Shown: piece by piece, positions 24,946-33,597 of the stretch | Layout: every line of letters starts with the position of its first letter | Position numbering within the stretch: position 1 is the stretch's first letter | Assembly (NCBI GenBank): GCA_036123635.1 | Contig: JAZADL010000074.1 | Coordinates: 1-46,346 of the forward strand | Reading direction: 5' to 3' | Source: UBA9410 sp036123635 | Lineage (GTDB): Bacteria; Actinomycetota; Acidimicrobiia; Acidimicrobiales; MedAcidi-G1 | DNA: 46,346 bases | Position numbers and translations under genes: made by a program | The notes under the pieces: model-generated | Databases searched by the model: none | What the model saw: only the letters and a program-made list of their open reading frames with translations | What the model was told of the DNA's origin: nothing

Positions 24946-26355
24946 TCAACAACGGGCCAAACCGGGCAGCGGTCGCTCTCCGTCGAGAAAACGAGCCACC
25001 AGGTGGACAGCGCACGGATCAGACATAGAGGGCGCATGGGACCACCGTTCGGATTCCACAAGGACCGCGTCAGTCAGCCCATCGGCCAGCCAGCGGGCCC
25101 AGGCGGTAGGGGTAATGGGGTCGAGATGGCCAGACAGGATGAGCGTTGGTACGTCGCTGCTCACCGGCCAGTTGGCGATGCCGGGTGACGTTTTGACCTG
25201 CCAGACAGCACAAAGCGCCCGGACCCCGACTTCCCAGCGTGCCACCGCGTTCAGGAGAGGATCTCCCGTCAGCACCGGGTCGGTGTCGTTGAACGGAAGT
25301 TCGTCGGCGCACTCGGAGGAGAGCCTGGCACCTTCACTGGTCGGATCACCGACCGATCGCCCGGTTGACGCCACCTCGGCAAGGGAGGCGATGGCTTCGG
25401 CCAGGCGGCCATCGGCAGCCAGGGCTACAGCCCCGTCGACCACGTTCGCTCCGGCCGGGGCGGCTAGGGCGTCGGCCACCAGCCGGATAAGTCGGGCGTC
25501 GTCGTAGACGGAGGTCTCGCCGGACCAGATAGTGACGGCCACAGGACGATCCACCAGGTCTTCCAGCATCGACCGTAGGGGGGCGACCAGCCCTCTAGGA
25601 CAGGTGGCGTTGGCCTGGCAACGGTTTTCCAGCGAGGTGAGGGCGGCCAGAACTCCTTCCGGCAGATCGTCGTAGAGGTCGACTTCGGGGGGTGTCGGGG
25701 AGTCGAGCACAGCAGAGGCAACGGAGGGTCCATCGATGCGGAGAAGTTCGAGAGCGATCCGGGTACCGGACGAGACCCCGTGTAGGTGCCAGGAGTCGAT
25801 ACCGAGGGACCGACGAAGGTGAACCAGGTCGGCGGCGGTGGATCCGACGGTCACTGAGCCTCGGTCTACCCCTTCCTGGTCCAGGCGGTCTCGACAGGCT
25901 TGTACGGCCTCGAGTGGGGGCGTGACGGGGTCGTCCACCTCGGGGCAGTCCAGAGACGGGGTCGAGGTTCCTCCACCACGCTGGTCCACGAGAACGATGT
26001 TGTGGTTTTCGAGCACCTGGGACCGGGGAACCAGCCAGCGGTAGCGGTCAGCGACTGCCCGCCCACCCGGCCCACCGTGTAGGTGAAGTACTGGTAGCCC
26101 CGTGGGGTCCTCGGACCAGAGGACGGCCACGCCGAGGGTTTCGCGATTTAGATGGAGACGATGACAGGAGACGGTCAGACGAGTGGGTACCACCTCGCCG
26201 GGGCAGGCCTCGTCGACAAGGGAGAAGACCTTTTCGCGGTCGAGGTTATCGGTGGCTTCCGAGTCGCAGGACGCGGCGGCTAGTAGGAGGCCGACGGGAA
26301 GGAGGAGACTGGCCAGCGTGCGCCACACCGCGGCCACCGTACCGATCGGCGACAT
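24946..26355 (-). CDS. Lipoprotein alpha/beta hydrolase, proline-iminopeptidase/tripeptidyl-aminopeptidase type
   Basis: From ATG 26355 the protein has 469 residues. The N terminus is a signal peptide ending LLLAAASC (C30), a lipobox-like site. The hydrolase shows HGGPGG (93-98, oxyanion loop), DQRGGGTS, the nucleophile S195 in GVSSGTR, the acid in LSGHLDPITP and the base in SERWSHAP, plus a TAP-like C-terminal domain with paired cysteines. It likely clips N-terminal residues from peptides at the cell surface. A much longer upstream frame overlaps queG and is rejected. No clear ribosome binding site precedes the start. Confidence 0.85.
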   Translation of the reverse strand: MSPIGTVAAVWRTLASLLLPVGLLLAAASCDSEATDNLDREKVFSLVDEACPGEVVPTRLTVSCHRLHLNRETLGVAVLWSEDPTGLPVLHLHGGPGGRAVADRYRWLVPRSQVLENHNIVLVDQRGGGTSTPSLDCPEVDDPVTPPLEAVQACRDRLDQEGVDRGSVTVGSTAADLVHLRRSLGIDSWHLHGVSSGTRIALELLRIDGPSVASAVLDSPTPPEVDLYDDLPEGVLAALTSLENRCQANATCPRGLVAPLRSMLEDLVDRPVAVTIWSGETSVYDDARLIRLVADALAAPAGANVVDGAVALAADGRLAEAIASLAEVASTGRSVGDPTSEGARLSSECADELPFNDTDPVLTGDPLLNAVARWEVGVRALCAVWQVKTSPGIANWPVSSDVPTLILSGHLDPITPTAWARWLADGLTDAVLVESERWSHAPSMSDPCAVHLVARFLDGERPLPGLARC

Positions 26356-26367
26356 GATCGGCCGATC
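26356..26367. promoter_or_regulatory. 12-bp perfect palindrome abutting the hydrolase start
   Basis: GATCGGCCGATC is its own reverse complement and ends directly at the minus-strand ATG (26355). A further GATCGGC half (26344-26350) lies inside the first codons. It sits between two divergent genes and could be an operator. This is a guess from position and symmetry. Confidence 0.35.
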
Positions 26368-26406
26368 TGCGAGGGGACTGTCACACCCCATAAGGAGGAT
26401 GGAGTG

Positions 26407-26607
26407 ATGCGAGACGACACTTTGGTTATTGATTGTGGGACCTGCAGCGAGAGCGGGACTGATACGTGTGACGACTGCGTGGTGACGTATCTCTGTGGGC
26501 GCGACCCAGAGGATGCCGTGGTTGTCGATCTGGCCGAGTTCCGAGCCATCCGGATGCTGGGAGATGCCGGCCTGGTTCCGCCTTTGCGCCACACCGATTC
26601 GGTGTGA
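26407..26607 (+). CDS. Small five-cysteine protein, conserved actinobacterial type
   Basis: The 66-residue product has C10-x2-C13, C21-x2-C24 and C30 in its first half (VIDCGTCSESGTDTCDDC), followed by an acidic strand and a helix (AEFRAIRMLGDAGLVPPL). This suggests a small metal-binding (zinc or Fe-S) domain. Similar small proteins with VIDC..C and C.DCVV motifs are, from memory, widespread and uncharacterised in actinobacteria. AAGGAGG lies 8 bases before the ATG. It is divergent from the hydrolase and 54 bp upstream of queG. Confidence 0.75.
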   Translation: MRDDTLVIDCGTCSESGTDTCDDCVVTYLCGRDPEDAVVVDLAEFRAIRMLGDAGLVPPLRHTDSV

Positions 26608-26661
26608 GTCGAACACTGATTGTGGGTCCTTGCGTGGGCCGTGTCGTGAGACGATGGTTCG

Positions 26662-27768
26662 GTGGAGTTGACCGCTGACCATCTGGCTGCTGAGTTGATC
26701 AACCTTGGTCGCTCTGTTGGTCTTGACGCTGTAGGCATGGCGGATGCCCGCCCCTTCCCTGAGGTTCGAGCGGAGTTGGAACGTCGGCGAGCTACAGGGC
26801 TGTCCGGAGGGATGCAGTTCACATACCGGAACCCAGAGCGTTCCACCGATCCCGGCCGCATCCTGGACGGGGCCCGCTCGCTGGTCGTAGCGGCCCGGCG
26901 AACGCCGGCTCCACGGCTGGCCGACGTGGGCGCCGGTCGGATGCGCATCGCCGCCTACGCACGTCATGATCACTATGCCGACCTGCGGCGGGGCCTGAGC
27001 CGGCTGGCCGGTCACCTCCAGGCCGGCGGATGGGCGACTCGAGTAGTGGCGGACGACAATGCCCTGGTGGACAGGGCGGCCGCTGTCCGAGCCGGAATCG
27101 GCTGGTGGGGTCGCAACGCCAATGTGCTCCTGCCGGGGCGGGGCAGCTGGTTCGTCCTGGGCGCCGTGGTTACTAACGCTCCGTTGCCGGTGTCCGAACC
27201 GATCGACGACGGCTGTGGGACGTGTCGGCGTTGCCTCGACGGATGCCCGACTGGGGCCATTGTGGAGCCGGGTGTGGTCGACGCTCGCCGGTGCTTGGCG
27301 TGGCTCGTGCAGGCGCCGGGGTCAATCCCCCGGGAGTTCCGAGCCGCCTTGGGTGGTCGGCTCTACGGGTGTGATGACTGTCAAGAGGTTTGCCCCGTGG
27401 GGCGGCCGGATCGCATGGCCGACGGAACCGACGACCCGGCGGCCGACGTGGAGGCTGTCTGGGTCCTCCGGGCCAAAGACGATGACCTCATGGACCGTTT
27501 CGGTCAGTGGTACATCGCCGACCGGGACCCGACCTACCTGCGTCGTAACGCGCTAGTGGCCCTTGGTAACACGGCGGCCGGGGACGACCCGGCAGTCGCC
27601 GGGCTGCTCGAGGTTTACCTAGCCAGCGACAATTCGATCTTGCGGTCCCACGCTGTCTGGGCTGCTGACCGGCTGGGTCGTCTCGATCTGCTGGACGGCC
27701 TAGAGGCCGGACGCGATTTACTGGTAGCTGAGGAGTTAGCCGCCGTTCGAGACAGGGTGGGGGCGTGA
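26662..27768 (+). CDS. queG: Epoxyqueuosine reductase
   Basis: QueG performs the last step of queuosine tRNA modification, a cobalamin and iron-sulfur dependent reduction. The 368-residue protein contains the catalytic region VVADDNALVDRAAAVRAGIG (near 128-147), GWWGRNANVLL, and two ferredoxin-like motifs: C185-x2-C188-x2-C191-x3-C195-P, and C237-x2-C240-x3-C244-P. A HEAT-like C-terminal segment follows. The start is GTG. No other queuosine gene is in the window, suggesting salvage or dispersed pathway genes. It overlaps the glycosyltransferase start by 4 bp. Confidence 0.9.
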   Translation: MELTADHLAAELINLGRSVGLDAVGMADARPFPEVRAELERRRATGLSGGMQFTYRNPERSTDPGRILDGARSLVVAARRTPAPRLADVGAGRMRIAAYARHDHYADLRRGLSRLAGHLQAGGWATRVVADDNALVDRAAAVRAGIGWWGRNANVLLPGRGSWFVLGAVVTNAPLPVSEPIDDGCGTCRRCLDGCPTGAIVEPGVVDARRCLAWLVQAPGSIPREFRAALGGRLYGCDDCQEVCPVGRPDRMADGTDDPAADVEAVWVLRAKDDDLMDRFGQWYIADRDPTYLRRNALVALGNTAAGDDPAVAGLLEVYLASDNSILRSHAVWAADRLGRLDLLDGLEAGRDLLVAEELAAVRDRVGA

Positions 27769-28898
27769 GGCGCCACCTGCTGGTGACTAATGACTTCCCC
27801 CCGAAGGTCGGGGGGATTCAGTCCTACCTATGGGAACTGTGGCGCCGGCTTCCGGCGGACGACATTGCTGTGCACACCACCCCGAACGTTGGGGCGCCTG
27901 CATTCGATGCTGACCAGGCGTTCGTTGTCACCAGATCCCGGGAGCCGGTCCTCCTGCCCACACCAACAGTGGTCCGACGGGTCCGGAACTTGGCCGAGCG
28001 ACAAGAGGCGGAGTTGGTTGTATGGGATCCGGCGCTCCCTGTGGGCCACGCCGCTCGCAGGGTGGGCCGCCCCTACGCGGTGGTGCTACACGGATCAGAG
28101 GTCACGGTCCCCGGGCGTCTTCCAGTGGCCCGATCGATTCTGGCCCGAGTGCTTCGTGGGGCTTCCTTGGTGATCTGTGCTGGGAACTACCCGGCGGCCG
28201 AAGCCGAGCGTGCCGCCGGTTGCACCCTGCCCACTCTGGTTGTTCCGCCCGGAGTAGACACCGGTCGTTTTCGACCCCTAGACGAGGCAGAGCGGGCGTC
28301 GGTACGTCGTGAACTGGGACTCCCCGTGGAGGCTCCCCTCGTGGTCAGCGTCAGCCGTCTGGTGCCTCGCAAAGGGATGGACACCTTGATCCGATCAGCG
28401 GCCCGTCTCGGACGTACCGAGCCCGACCTGGTGGTGGCTATCGCCGGGTCGGGACGGGACCGACGGCGCTTGGAGGGCTTGGTGGCGTCCACCGGAGCAC
28501 CAGTCCGCCTCCTGGGCCGGGTGCCCGAAGAACTCCTCCCCGGCCTTTATGGAGCCGGAGACGTCTTCGCCATGCTCTGCCGGTCACGGTGGGGAGGCTT
28601 GGAGCAGGAGGGGTTCGGTATCGTGTTTCTTGAGGCTGCCGCCGCCGGGGTGCCCCAAGTAGCAGGTGAAAGTGGGGGGGCCGCCGAAGCCGTCGCCCAC
28701 GAGAAGACTGGCCTAGTGATGGGGCGACCGGACGCCGTCGAGCAGGTGGCCCACACCCTGGGCGACCTGCTGGGTGATGGGGAGAGACGGGCCGAGATGG
28801 GTCGAGAGGCTCGCCGGCGAGCTGAGGCCGAGTTCTCTTACGACGCCCTAGCTAGACGACTTAGAGCCGGCATCGACGATGCGGTCTTGGTCGGCTGA
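27765..28898 (+). CDS. pimB: GT4 glycosyltransferase, PimB'-like mannosyltransferase
   Basis: The 377-residue GT-B enzyme opens with LLVTNDFPPKVGGIQSYLWE, the acceptor-side signature of phosphatidylinositol mannoside transferases. It has VVLHGSEVTVPG, VVPPGVDTGRF, VSRLVPRKGMDTLI and the nucleotide-sugar site EGFGIVFLEAAAAGVP (E-x7-E). PimB' adds the second mannose to phosphatidylinositol monomannoside in actinobacteria; this specificity is inferred from similarity. In M. tuberculosis pimB' lies near trpD and upstream of the dcw cluster, and the same broad order is seen here. Confidence 0.82.
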   Translation: MRRHLLVTNDFPPKVGGIQSYLWELWRRLPADDIAVHTTPNVGAPAFDADQAFVVTRSREPVLLPTPTVVRRVRNLAERQEAELVVWDPALPVGHAARRVGRPYAVVLHGSEVTVPGRLPVARSILARVLRGASLVICAGNYPAAEAERAAGCTLPTLVVPPGVDTGRFRPLDEAERASVRRELGLPVEAPLVVSVSRLVPRKGMDTLIRSAARLGRTEPDLVVAIAGSGRDRRRLEGLVASTGAPVRLLGRVPEELLPGLYGAGDVFAMLCRSRWGGLEQEGFGIVFLEAAAAGVPQVAGESGGAAEAVAHEKTGLVMGRPDAVEQVAHTLGDLLGDGERRAEMGREARRRAEAEFSYDALARRLRAGIDDAVLVG

Positions 28899-28961
28899 CT
28901 GGACCGCGGAACCCACCGCGACCGACGTGGGACCGGTAGTGTCGAAGCCGAGGAGGCGGCT

Positions 28962-29420
28962 ATGACCGACCATGCCAGCCAACGCATCGTTGTTCGGGCG
29001 ACGCCGCAGCACTGCTTCGAGACGGTGCTCGACGTCGAGCGTCTGCCTGAGTGGGCTCCTGACATCAAGGAGGCTGTCGTGCTGGTCCGTGATGACGAGG
29101 GTCGTCCGGGCGACGTGTCCTTTCGCGCCGCTGCCATGGGTCGGAGTACCTCCTACACCCTGCGCTACAGCTACGGGTCCAATCCGCTCCGGATCTCGTG
29201 GCGGCTAATTGACGGTGATCTGCTAGAGCGGATGAGCGGGGAGTACGAGTTCTTGGCTGTGGAGGGGGACCCCGAAGCCACCCTCGTCGTCTACGACTTG
29301 GACGTCGACCTCTTGATCAGGCTTCCTGGTTTCGTGAGACGTCGCCTGGAGGCCAAGGTTGTCCATGCTGCCATCGATGATCTGAAGACTCGGATCGAGG
29401 TTGGTGCTCGCGCGACCTGA
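28962..29420 (+). CDS. SRPBCC / COQ10-like lipid-binding domain protein
   Basis: The 152-residue protein has the polyketide-cyclase/START layout: QRIVVRATPQHCFETVLDVERLPEWAPDIKEAVVL at the N terminus, a middle set of beta-strands and a C-terminal helix (GFVRRRLEAKVVHAAIDDLKTRIE). Homologues follow pimB' in mycobacteria (the Rv2185c type). Probable ligand is a lipid or quinone; function unknown. GAGGAGGCGGCT precedes the ATG. Confidence 0.82.
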   Translation: MTDHASQRIVVRATPQHCFETVLDVERLPEWAPDIKEAVVLVRDDEGRPGDVSFRAAAMGRSTSYTLRYSYGSNPLRISWRLIDGDLLERMSGEYEFLAVEGDPEATLVVYDLDVDLLIRLPGFVRRRLEAKVVHAAIDDLKTRIEVGARAT

Positions 29421-29524
29421 GGTCAGCCGAGTTGTGACACGGTGACCGGCGTCATGCTCAGATAGGGAGTGGGGACTTCGTCGGCTTTTCCTGACCGGGA
29501 GCAAGCAGCGGATCGGCCAAGCTC

Positions 29525-30184
29525 TCAGGAGTCTTCGGGGGGTTCTGAATTGTCCGGATCCGTGAGGTTCTCGGACTGGAAGCTGTCGTAGTTGGTGCAC
29601 TCCACCGGCGAGCCCTCCTCAGGAGGATCACCGTCGCTGACCGGGACGTTGATAGCGGCCGGACCGTCGTCTCCATCGAGCAGGATGACGACATGGTCGA
29701 TTTCGGCGCCAACCACCAGGTCGGTAGCGGTACAGACCATCATGGCGAAGGCGAGCCGGTTACCCGTGCTGTCGTCCTGAGGGAAGCCGTCCAGGCTGTC
29801 TAGGTGGATTTGCAACAACCCATCCTCCAGTGCGGTGCCGATCACCGAGGAGCCTTCGGCGAACGGCGAGATGACTCCGGCGTCCTGTTCGGCGGGGGAG
29901 GGGCCGGCCAGAACCTGATCCAGGATCACGGTGATAGAACCGTCGCCGACGATCTCACGATCCACCGCCTCTAGTAGAAGACGATCGTCCCCGGCGCCCC
30001 GGGCTAGGTAGATCTGCACGGTTTCTGTCATGGCCGGTGTTTCAGTGGTGGTTGATGCTGCCGGGAGCAAAACATCAGGCAACTCGGCGGCTAGGTCTCG
30101 GGCGCTGTCGTCGACAGGGATTGAGCAGCCGGCGAGCACCGCCAGCACGAGGAGGGCCGCCACTCTTGGAGATCCAGAGGTCAT
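29525..30184 (-). CDS. GerMN-domain lipoprotein, short LpqB-like partner of MtrAB
   Basis: From ATG 30184 the product has 219 residues. The signal peptide ends at lipobox VLAGC (C20). A GerMN domain (about 56-175: VQIYLARGAGDDRLLLEAVDR, VILDQVLAGPSPAEQDAG, RLAFAMMVCTATDL) follows and then an acidic tail. It overlaps the mtrB stop by 4 bp (ATGA), the position of LpqB in actinobacteria. LpqB of mycobacteria and streptomycetes is about 580-600 residues with a C-terminal beta-propeller. That part is missing here, with no continuing frame downstream. Confidence 0.82.
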   Translation of the reverse strand: MTSGSPRVAALLVLAVLAGCSIPVDDSARDLAAELPDVLLPAASTTTETPAMTETVQIYLARGAGDDRLLLEAVDREIVGDGSITVILDQVLAGPSPAEQDAGVISPFAEGSSVIGTALEDGLLQIHLDSLDGFPQDDSTGNRLAFAMMVCTATDLVVGAEIDHVVILLDGDDGPAAINVPVSDGDPPEEGSPVECTNYDSFQSENLTDPDNSEPPEDS

Positions 30185-31566
30185 GTGTCCGCTCCTGGGA
30201 GGGGTAGTTCGAGCACGAACCGTGCTCCCGTCCGGCCGTCGGCCCGTTCCTCCACCCACACTCGACCACCGTGGAGTCGGAGATCCTCAGCCACGAGACT
30301 CAGGCCCAGTCCCGTCCCGCCATCGTTGCCCCGACGGCCACCGGCGGAGCCACGGGAGAATCGGTCGAAGATGGCCTCCCGCTCGTCGACGGGGACCCCA
30401 GGCCCCTCGTCCTCAACCACGATCCGGATCATCTCGTCGGCTTCCAGACCGATGGCAGTTGAACCACCGCCGTAGCGCCGGGCGTTGTCCAACAGGTTTG
30501 ACATCACACGAGCCAGGCGCCGCTTATCGGCAATTATGACCAGCGAACCAGCGGCAGGCGGGAGGTGGACCGGGATGGCACCAGCCCCCTGAGCGGTGGC
30601 CTCCAGGAACTGCGCCACGTTGACCTCTTCGGGGTCAAGGGCGGCAACCCCGGCGTCGTAGCCCGAGATTTCCAGCAGGTCATTGACCAGCCGGTTGAAA
30701 CGTTCCAGGTCACCGACCAGTAGGTCCAAGGCGGTCCGAGAGCGGTCGGAGAGCTCGTCACGGCGTGCAGTTAGGACACCCACACTGGCCATCAGCGTGG
30801 TTAGCGGGCTACGAAGTTCGTGGCTGACGTCCGATGCGAACCGGGCGTCGCGTTGGATGCGGGCCTCCAGCGCCCGAGCCATCTCATTGAACGAATCGGC
30901 GAGACGGTCGAGGTCGGGGTCGGCCTGGCGGCTCAGTCGGGTGTCTAAGCGCCCCCCGGCGATGGCTTCAGCGGCTCCCCGGACTCGCCGGAGCGGGCTA
31001 AGTGCCCTCTGGCTGACCCATGAGCCCAGTAGGGCAGCGAGCAGGGTGGTGGCCGCCCCTGCGCCCAACAAGACGAACTGGAGGGAGTCCAGGGTCCTTT
31101 CCACCTCGACGAGGTCTAGGACCGCGTAATAGTCGGCGTCGAAGGCGACCAGCGGAATGGCTACCACGAGCTGGGGTTTGTCCCGGACGGTGGCCAGCAT
31201 CTGTCCTGCCTCCCTCCGGGCCATCAGTTGGACGAGGGAAAGTGGCAGATCATCGCGGTCCAGTTCGGGGGCAGGAAGCCAGGCCTCGCCGAGGCGGATG
31301 ATGCGCTGGCTGCCCTCGATCCGGGTAAGCGAGTCTGCGATGGTGGGGAGGTCCTCGATGGTCGAGTCGGGGGTGAGCTGGTTGGATAGCCGGGTGGCGT
31401 TGCTGATCGCCATAGCCGCCGCGGCCTGCTCCCGTGTGTCTAGGAGTTGCTGGCGGGTAAGGAGCAAGGTGGCGGCGGCTAGCACAAGGGATACCAGCAG
31501 ACCGCCGACCGCGAAGAGCATGGAGATCCGGGCTCCAAGCCCGAGGCTGCTGGCCGTGTCGTTCAT
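30181..31566 (-). CDS. mtrB: MtrB-type sensor histidine kinase
   Basis: The 461-residue kinase has a membrane segment at about 15-35, an extracytoplasmic sensor region, a second membrane segment near 163-185, and a HAMP domain (RALSPLRRVRGAAEAIAGG). The HisKA phosphoacceptor in SDVSHELRSPL and the ATPase domain with NLLDNARRYGG, EDEGPGVP and GGTGLGLSLV follow. In actinobacteria MtrB with MtrA couples cell wall and division. The gene lies 17 bp after mtrA and overlaps the lipoprotein gene. Confidence 0.9.
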   Translation of the reverse strand: MNDTASSLGLGARISMLFAVGGLLVSLVLAAATLLLTRQQLLDTREQAAAAMAISNATRLSNQLTPDSTIEDLPTIADSLTRIEGSQRIIRLGEAWLPAPELDRDDLPLSLVQLMARREAGQMLATVRDKPQLVVAIPLVAFDADYYAVLDLVEVERTLDSLQFVLLGAGAATTLLAALLGSWVSQRALSPLRRVRGAAEAIAGGRLDTRLSRQADPDLDRLADSFNEMARALEARIQRDARFASDVSHELRSPLTTLMASVGVLTARRDELSDRSRTALDLLVGDLERFNRLVNDLLEISGYDAGVAALDPEEVNVAQFLEATAQGAGAIPVHLPPAAGSLVIIADKRRLARVMSNLLDNARRYGGGSTAIGLEADEMIRIVVEDEGPGVPVDEREAIFDRFSRGSAGGRRGNDGGTGLGLSLVAEDLRLHGGRVWVEERADGRTGARFVLELPLPGADT

Positions 31567-31583
31567 CCGGGGTCGGCCCCGCT

Positions 31584-32264
31584 TTACGTCTGCAACTTGT
31601 AGCCCATGCCGCGCACGGTGATCACGTAACGGGGGTTGGCCGCGTCAGGTTCGATCTTGGTCCGGAGCCGGCGGACGTGGACATCGACTAGGCGCCCATC
31701 GCCGAAGTAGTCGTAGCCCCACACCCGTTCCAGTAGGTCTTCTCGGCTGAGCACTCGCCCGGAAGAGGAGGCCAGCTCCACCAGAAGGCGGAACTCGGTA
31801 CGGGTGAGGTGAACCTCGGTGCCGTTCTGACGTACCACCCCTTCCTCGGGGAGAATTTCCAACTGGTCGATCTGGATGAGGCTCGGGCGGGCCTCATCGG
31901 GCCGGGCCCGCCGCAGTAGGGCCCGGATGCGGGCCGAAAGCTCCTTGGGGTCGAACGGCTTACGTAGGTAGTCGTCGGCGCCCGCCTCCAGGCCGGCCAC
32001 CACGTCGTGACTGTCGGAGCGGGCGGTGACCATCACGATCGGGACATCTCCCAGCCGGCGAATGCTCCGGCACACCTCGAAGCCGTCGATGCCGGGGAGC
32101 ATGATGTCGATGAGTACCACATCGGCAGGCGTCCTGTTAAAGGCGTCTAGGGCGGCCTCTCCACTAGCCGTCTCCTCAACGTCCCAACCCTCCTCCTCGA
32201 GAGCCATGCGCACAGCGGTGCGGATCCGTTCGTCATCCTCCACGGTCAGGATGCGGGTTCCCAT
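31584..32264 (-). CDS. mtrA: MtrA-type response regulator (OmpR family)
   Basis: The 226-residue regulator has a receiver domain with VEDDERI acid pocket, phosphoacceptor D in VVLIDIMLPGIDG, MVTARSD and the K in LRKPFD. A winged-helix domain follows with LTRTEFRLLVELA, VWGYDYFGDGRLVDVHVRRLRTKIE and RGMGYKL, very like MtrA of mycobacteria. ATG 32264 is my start; an in-frame ATG at 32282 is also possible, though neither has a good ribosome binding site. A CCCCATATGGGG palindrome overlaps this choice. Confidence 0.92.
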   Translation of the reverse strand: MGTRILTVEDDERIRTAVRMALEEEGWDVEETASGEAALDAFNRTPADVVLIDIMLPGIDGFEVCRSIRRLGDVPIVMVTARSDSHDVVAGLEAGADDYLRKPFDPKELSARIRALLRRARPDEARPSLIQIDQLEILPEEGVVRQNGTEVHLTRTEFRLLVELASSSGRVLSREDLLERVWGYDYFGDGRLVDVHVRRLRTKIEPDAANPRYVITVRGMGYKLQT

Positions 32265-32276
32265 GACTAAATGGTG

Positions 32277-32288
32277 CCCCATATGGGG
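32277..32288. promoter_or_regulatory. CCCCATATGGGG palindrome at the mtrA start
   Basis: This 12-bp perfect palindrome lies 13 bases upstream of the chosen mtrA ATG and contains the alternative ATG. It may be an operator site for mtrA or simply part of the leader. The whole 32265-32347 gap between the inositol monophosphatase gene and mtrA has no other recognisable element. Confidence 0.35.
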
Positions 32289-32347
32289 TGGTGTTGTCCC
32301 GCACCGGGGTGTCTACGGCCCATCAGAGCTGGAGGCGAGGGCCTGAG

Positions 32348-33196
32348 TTACAGGCCCGAGAGGGTTCCGGCTTCAAGTAGGAGTTCAGTTAGCGGCGTCG
32401 TTAGATCACGGTTAGTGGCCAGCACGATGAGATCATCCGGCCAATTCATTGACGCCTCTTCCTCTGTGACCACGACTGGGAATACAGGAGAGGAAGCAGT
32501 TGTCCTGAATAACGTGATCACTCCGCCGGCCTCAGTTACCAGCACGGATCCCGCTGAACAGTCCCACGGGCTCAGCCCCCATTCGAAGTAGGCGTCCACC
32601 CGACCACAAGACACCGAAGCCAGGTCCAGGGCCGCCCCACCGACCCGTCGGACGTCACGAACCTGGGGGAGGATGGTCACTAAGGCTTCGGCCTGTTGTC
32701 GCCGTCGCTCCGGGTCGTAACCAAACCCGGTAGCTACCAGGGCAGCCGCCGGATCGGTTACTGAGTTGACCCAGACCGGGCGGCCATTACGGGTCGTCCC
32801 CTGGCCATGAGCGGCACAGAACTCGTCTCCCAAGAGGGGGTCGATGACTACACCGGCCACCGGACGGTTGTCGGCCTCGACGCCGATCGACACCGAGAAC
32901 CCAGGATGCCTGTAGACGAAGTTGGTGGTCCCGTCGATGGGGTCTACCAACCAGCGGACACCCGATGTACCAGCCACCCCGGCGCCCTCCTCGGCTAGGA
33001 CAGCATCGTCGGGCCGTGCGTCGAGAATCCGGGCCACGATGTACTCCTCGGCCCAACAGTCGACCTCGGTGACAAGGTCAGTGACCGTCGACTTGGTGGC
33101 CGAGACGTCTACGCCCCCGGCTCGTCTTCGTAGTTCGGGGACCACCTCGCGAGCGATGGCCAAGGCGAGGTCGCGAAGATCAACGGGATCCGGCAT
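32348..33196 (-). CDS. Inositol monophosphatase family protein
   Basis: The 282-residue Mg-dependent phosphatase has the metal site AEEG, WLVDPIDGTTNF and the C-terminal WGLSPWDCSAGSVLVTEAGG, all typical of IMPase/SuhB-type enzymes. In actinobacteria such proteins act on inositol-1-phosphate, histidinol phosphate or fructose-1,6-bisphosphate. It could feed inositol to the PimB' pathway, which is inference. It is upstream of mtrA on the same strand, 83 bp away. Confidence 0.9.
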   Translation of the reverse strand: MPDPVDLRDLALAIAREVVPELRRRAGGVDVSATKSTVTDLVTEVDCWAEEYIVARILDARPDDAVLAEEGAGVAGTSGVRWLVDPIDGTTNFVYRHPGFSVSIGVEADNRPVAGVVIDPLLGDEFCAAHGQGTTRNGRPVWVNSVTDPAAALVATGFGYDPERRRQQAEALVTILPQVRDVRRVGGAALDLASVSCGRVDAYFEWGLSPWDCSAGSVLVTEAGGVITLFRTTASSPVFPVVVTEEEASMNWPDDLIVLATNRDLTTPLTELLLEAGTLSGL

Positions 33197-33212
33197 GGTT
33201 CGGGTGGTCGAA

Positions 33213-33560
33213 TCAGTTGACGGGATATTGGTCCCGGGCCGCCTGCTGAAGTTGACCGGTTCGCCACTCGGCCATGGCCCGTAAAGCCAGGACCGCCACG
33301 ATGCCTACCCCAAGGGCGGCCAGAACGGCACCCAACAGGCCCAGAGATCCGGCTAGTGCGGTGCAGCCGTCGGAGCACTGGAGGTCAGTTACCGCGTAGC
33401 CCACGAGGCCACCGCAGATACCGGCCAATCCGATGGCCACGGCGGCGACAACGCGGGCTACGACGGAGGGGGCGGCCGATTCTGGACCGGTGACGTTGGG
33501 CGGAGAGCCCGGTTTGGCGGTGGTCACGAGTCGGAGGCTACCGCTGGCCACCCGAGGCAC
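33213..33560 (-). CDS. Small membrane protein, two transmembrane segments
   Basis: The 115-residue product has two hydrophobic helices (about 36-57 and 68-95) flanking a short loop with C63 and C67 (QCSDGC), and a C-terminal polar tail. I do not recognise a family. The GTG start at 33560 has no good ribosome binding site; GTG 33527 is another candidate. Its stop is 16 bp from the inositol monophosphatase start on the same strand, so co-transcription is likely. Confidence 0.6.
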   Translation of the reverse strand: MPRVASGSLRLVTTAKPGSPPNVTGPESAAPSVVARVVAAVAIGLAGICGGLVGYAVTDLQCSDGCTALAGSLGLLGAVLAALGVGIVAVLALRAMAEWRTGQLQQAARDQYPVN

Positions 33561-33597
33561 CGGGAAGGGAGTCGGTACAAGGTGTCAGACTGCGCCG

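Noticed and set aside
26356..27015. Upstream extension of the lipoprotein hydrolase frame (another 220 residues)
   Set aside because: It runs antisense through queG and the five-cysteine gene, and the signal peptide starts at ATG 26355.
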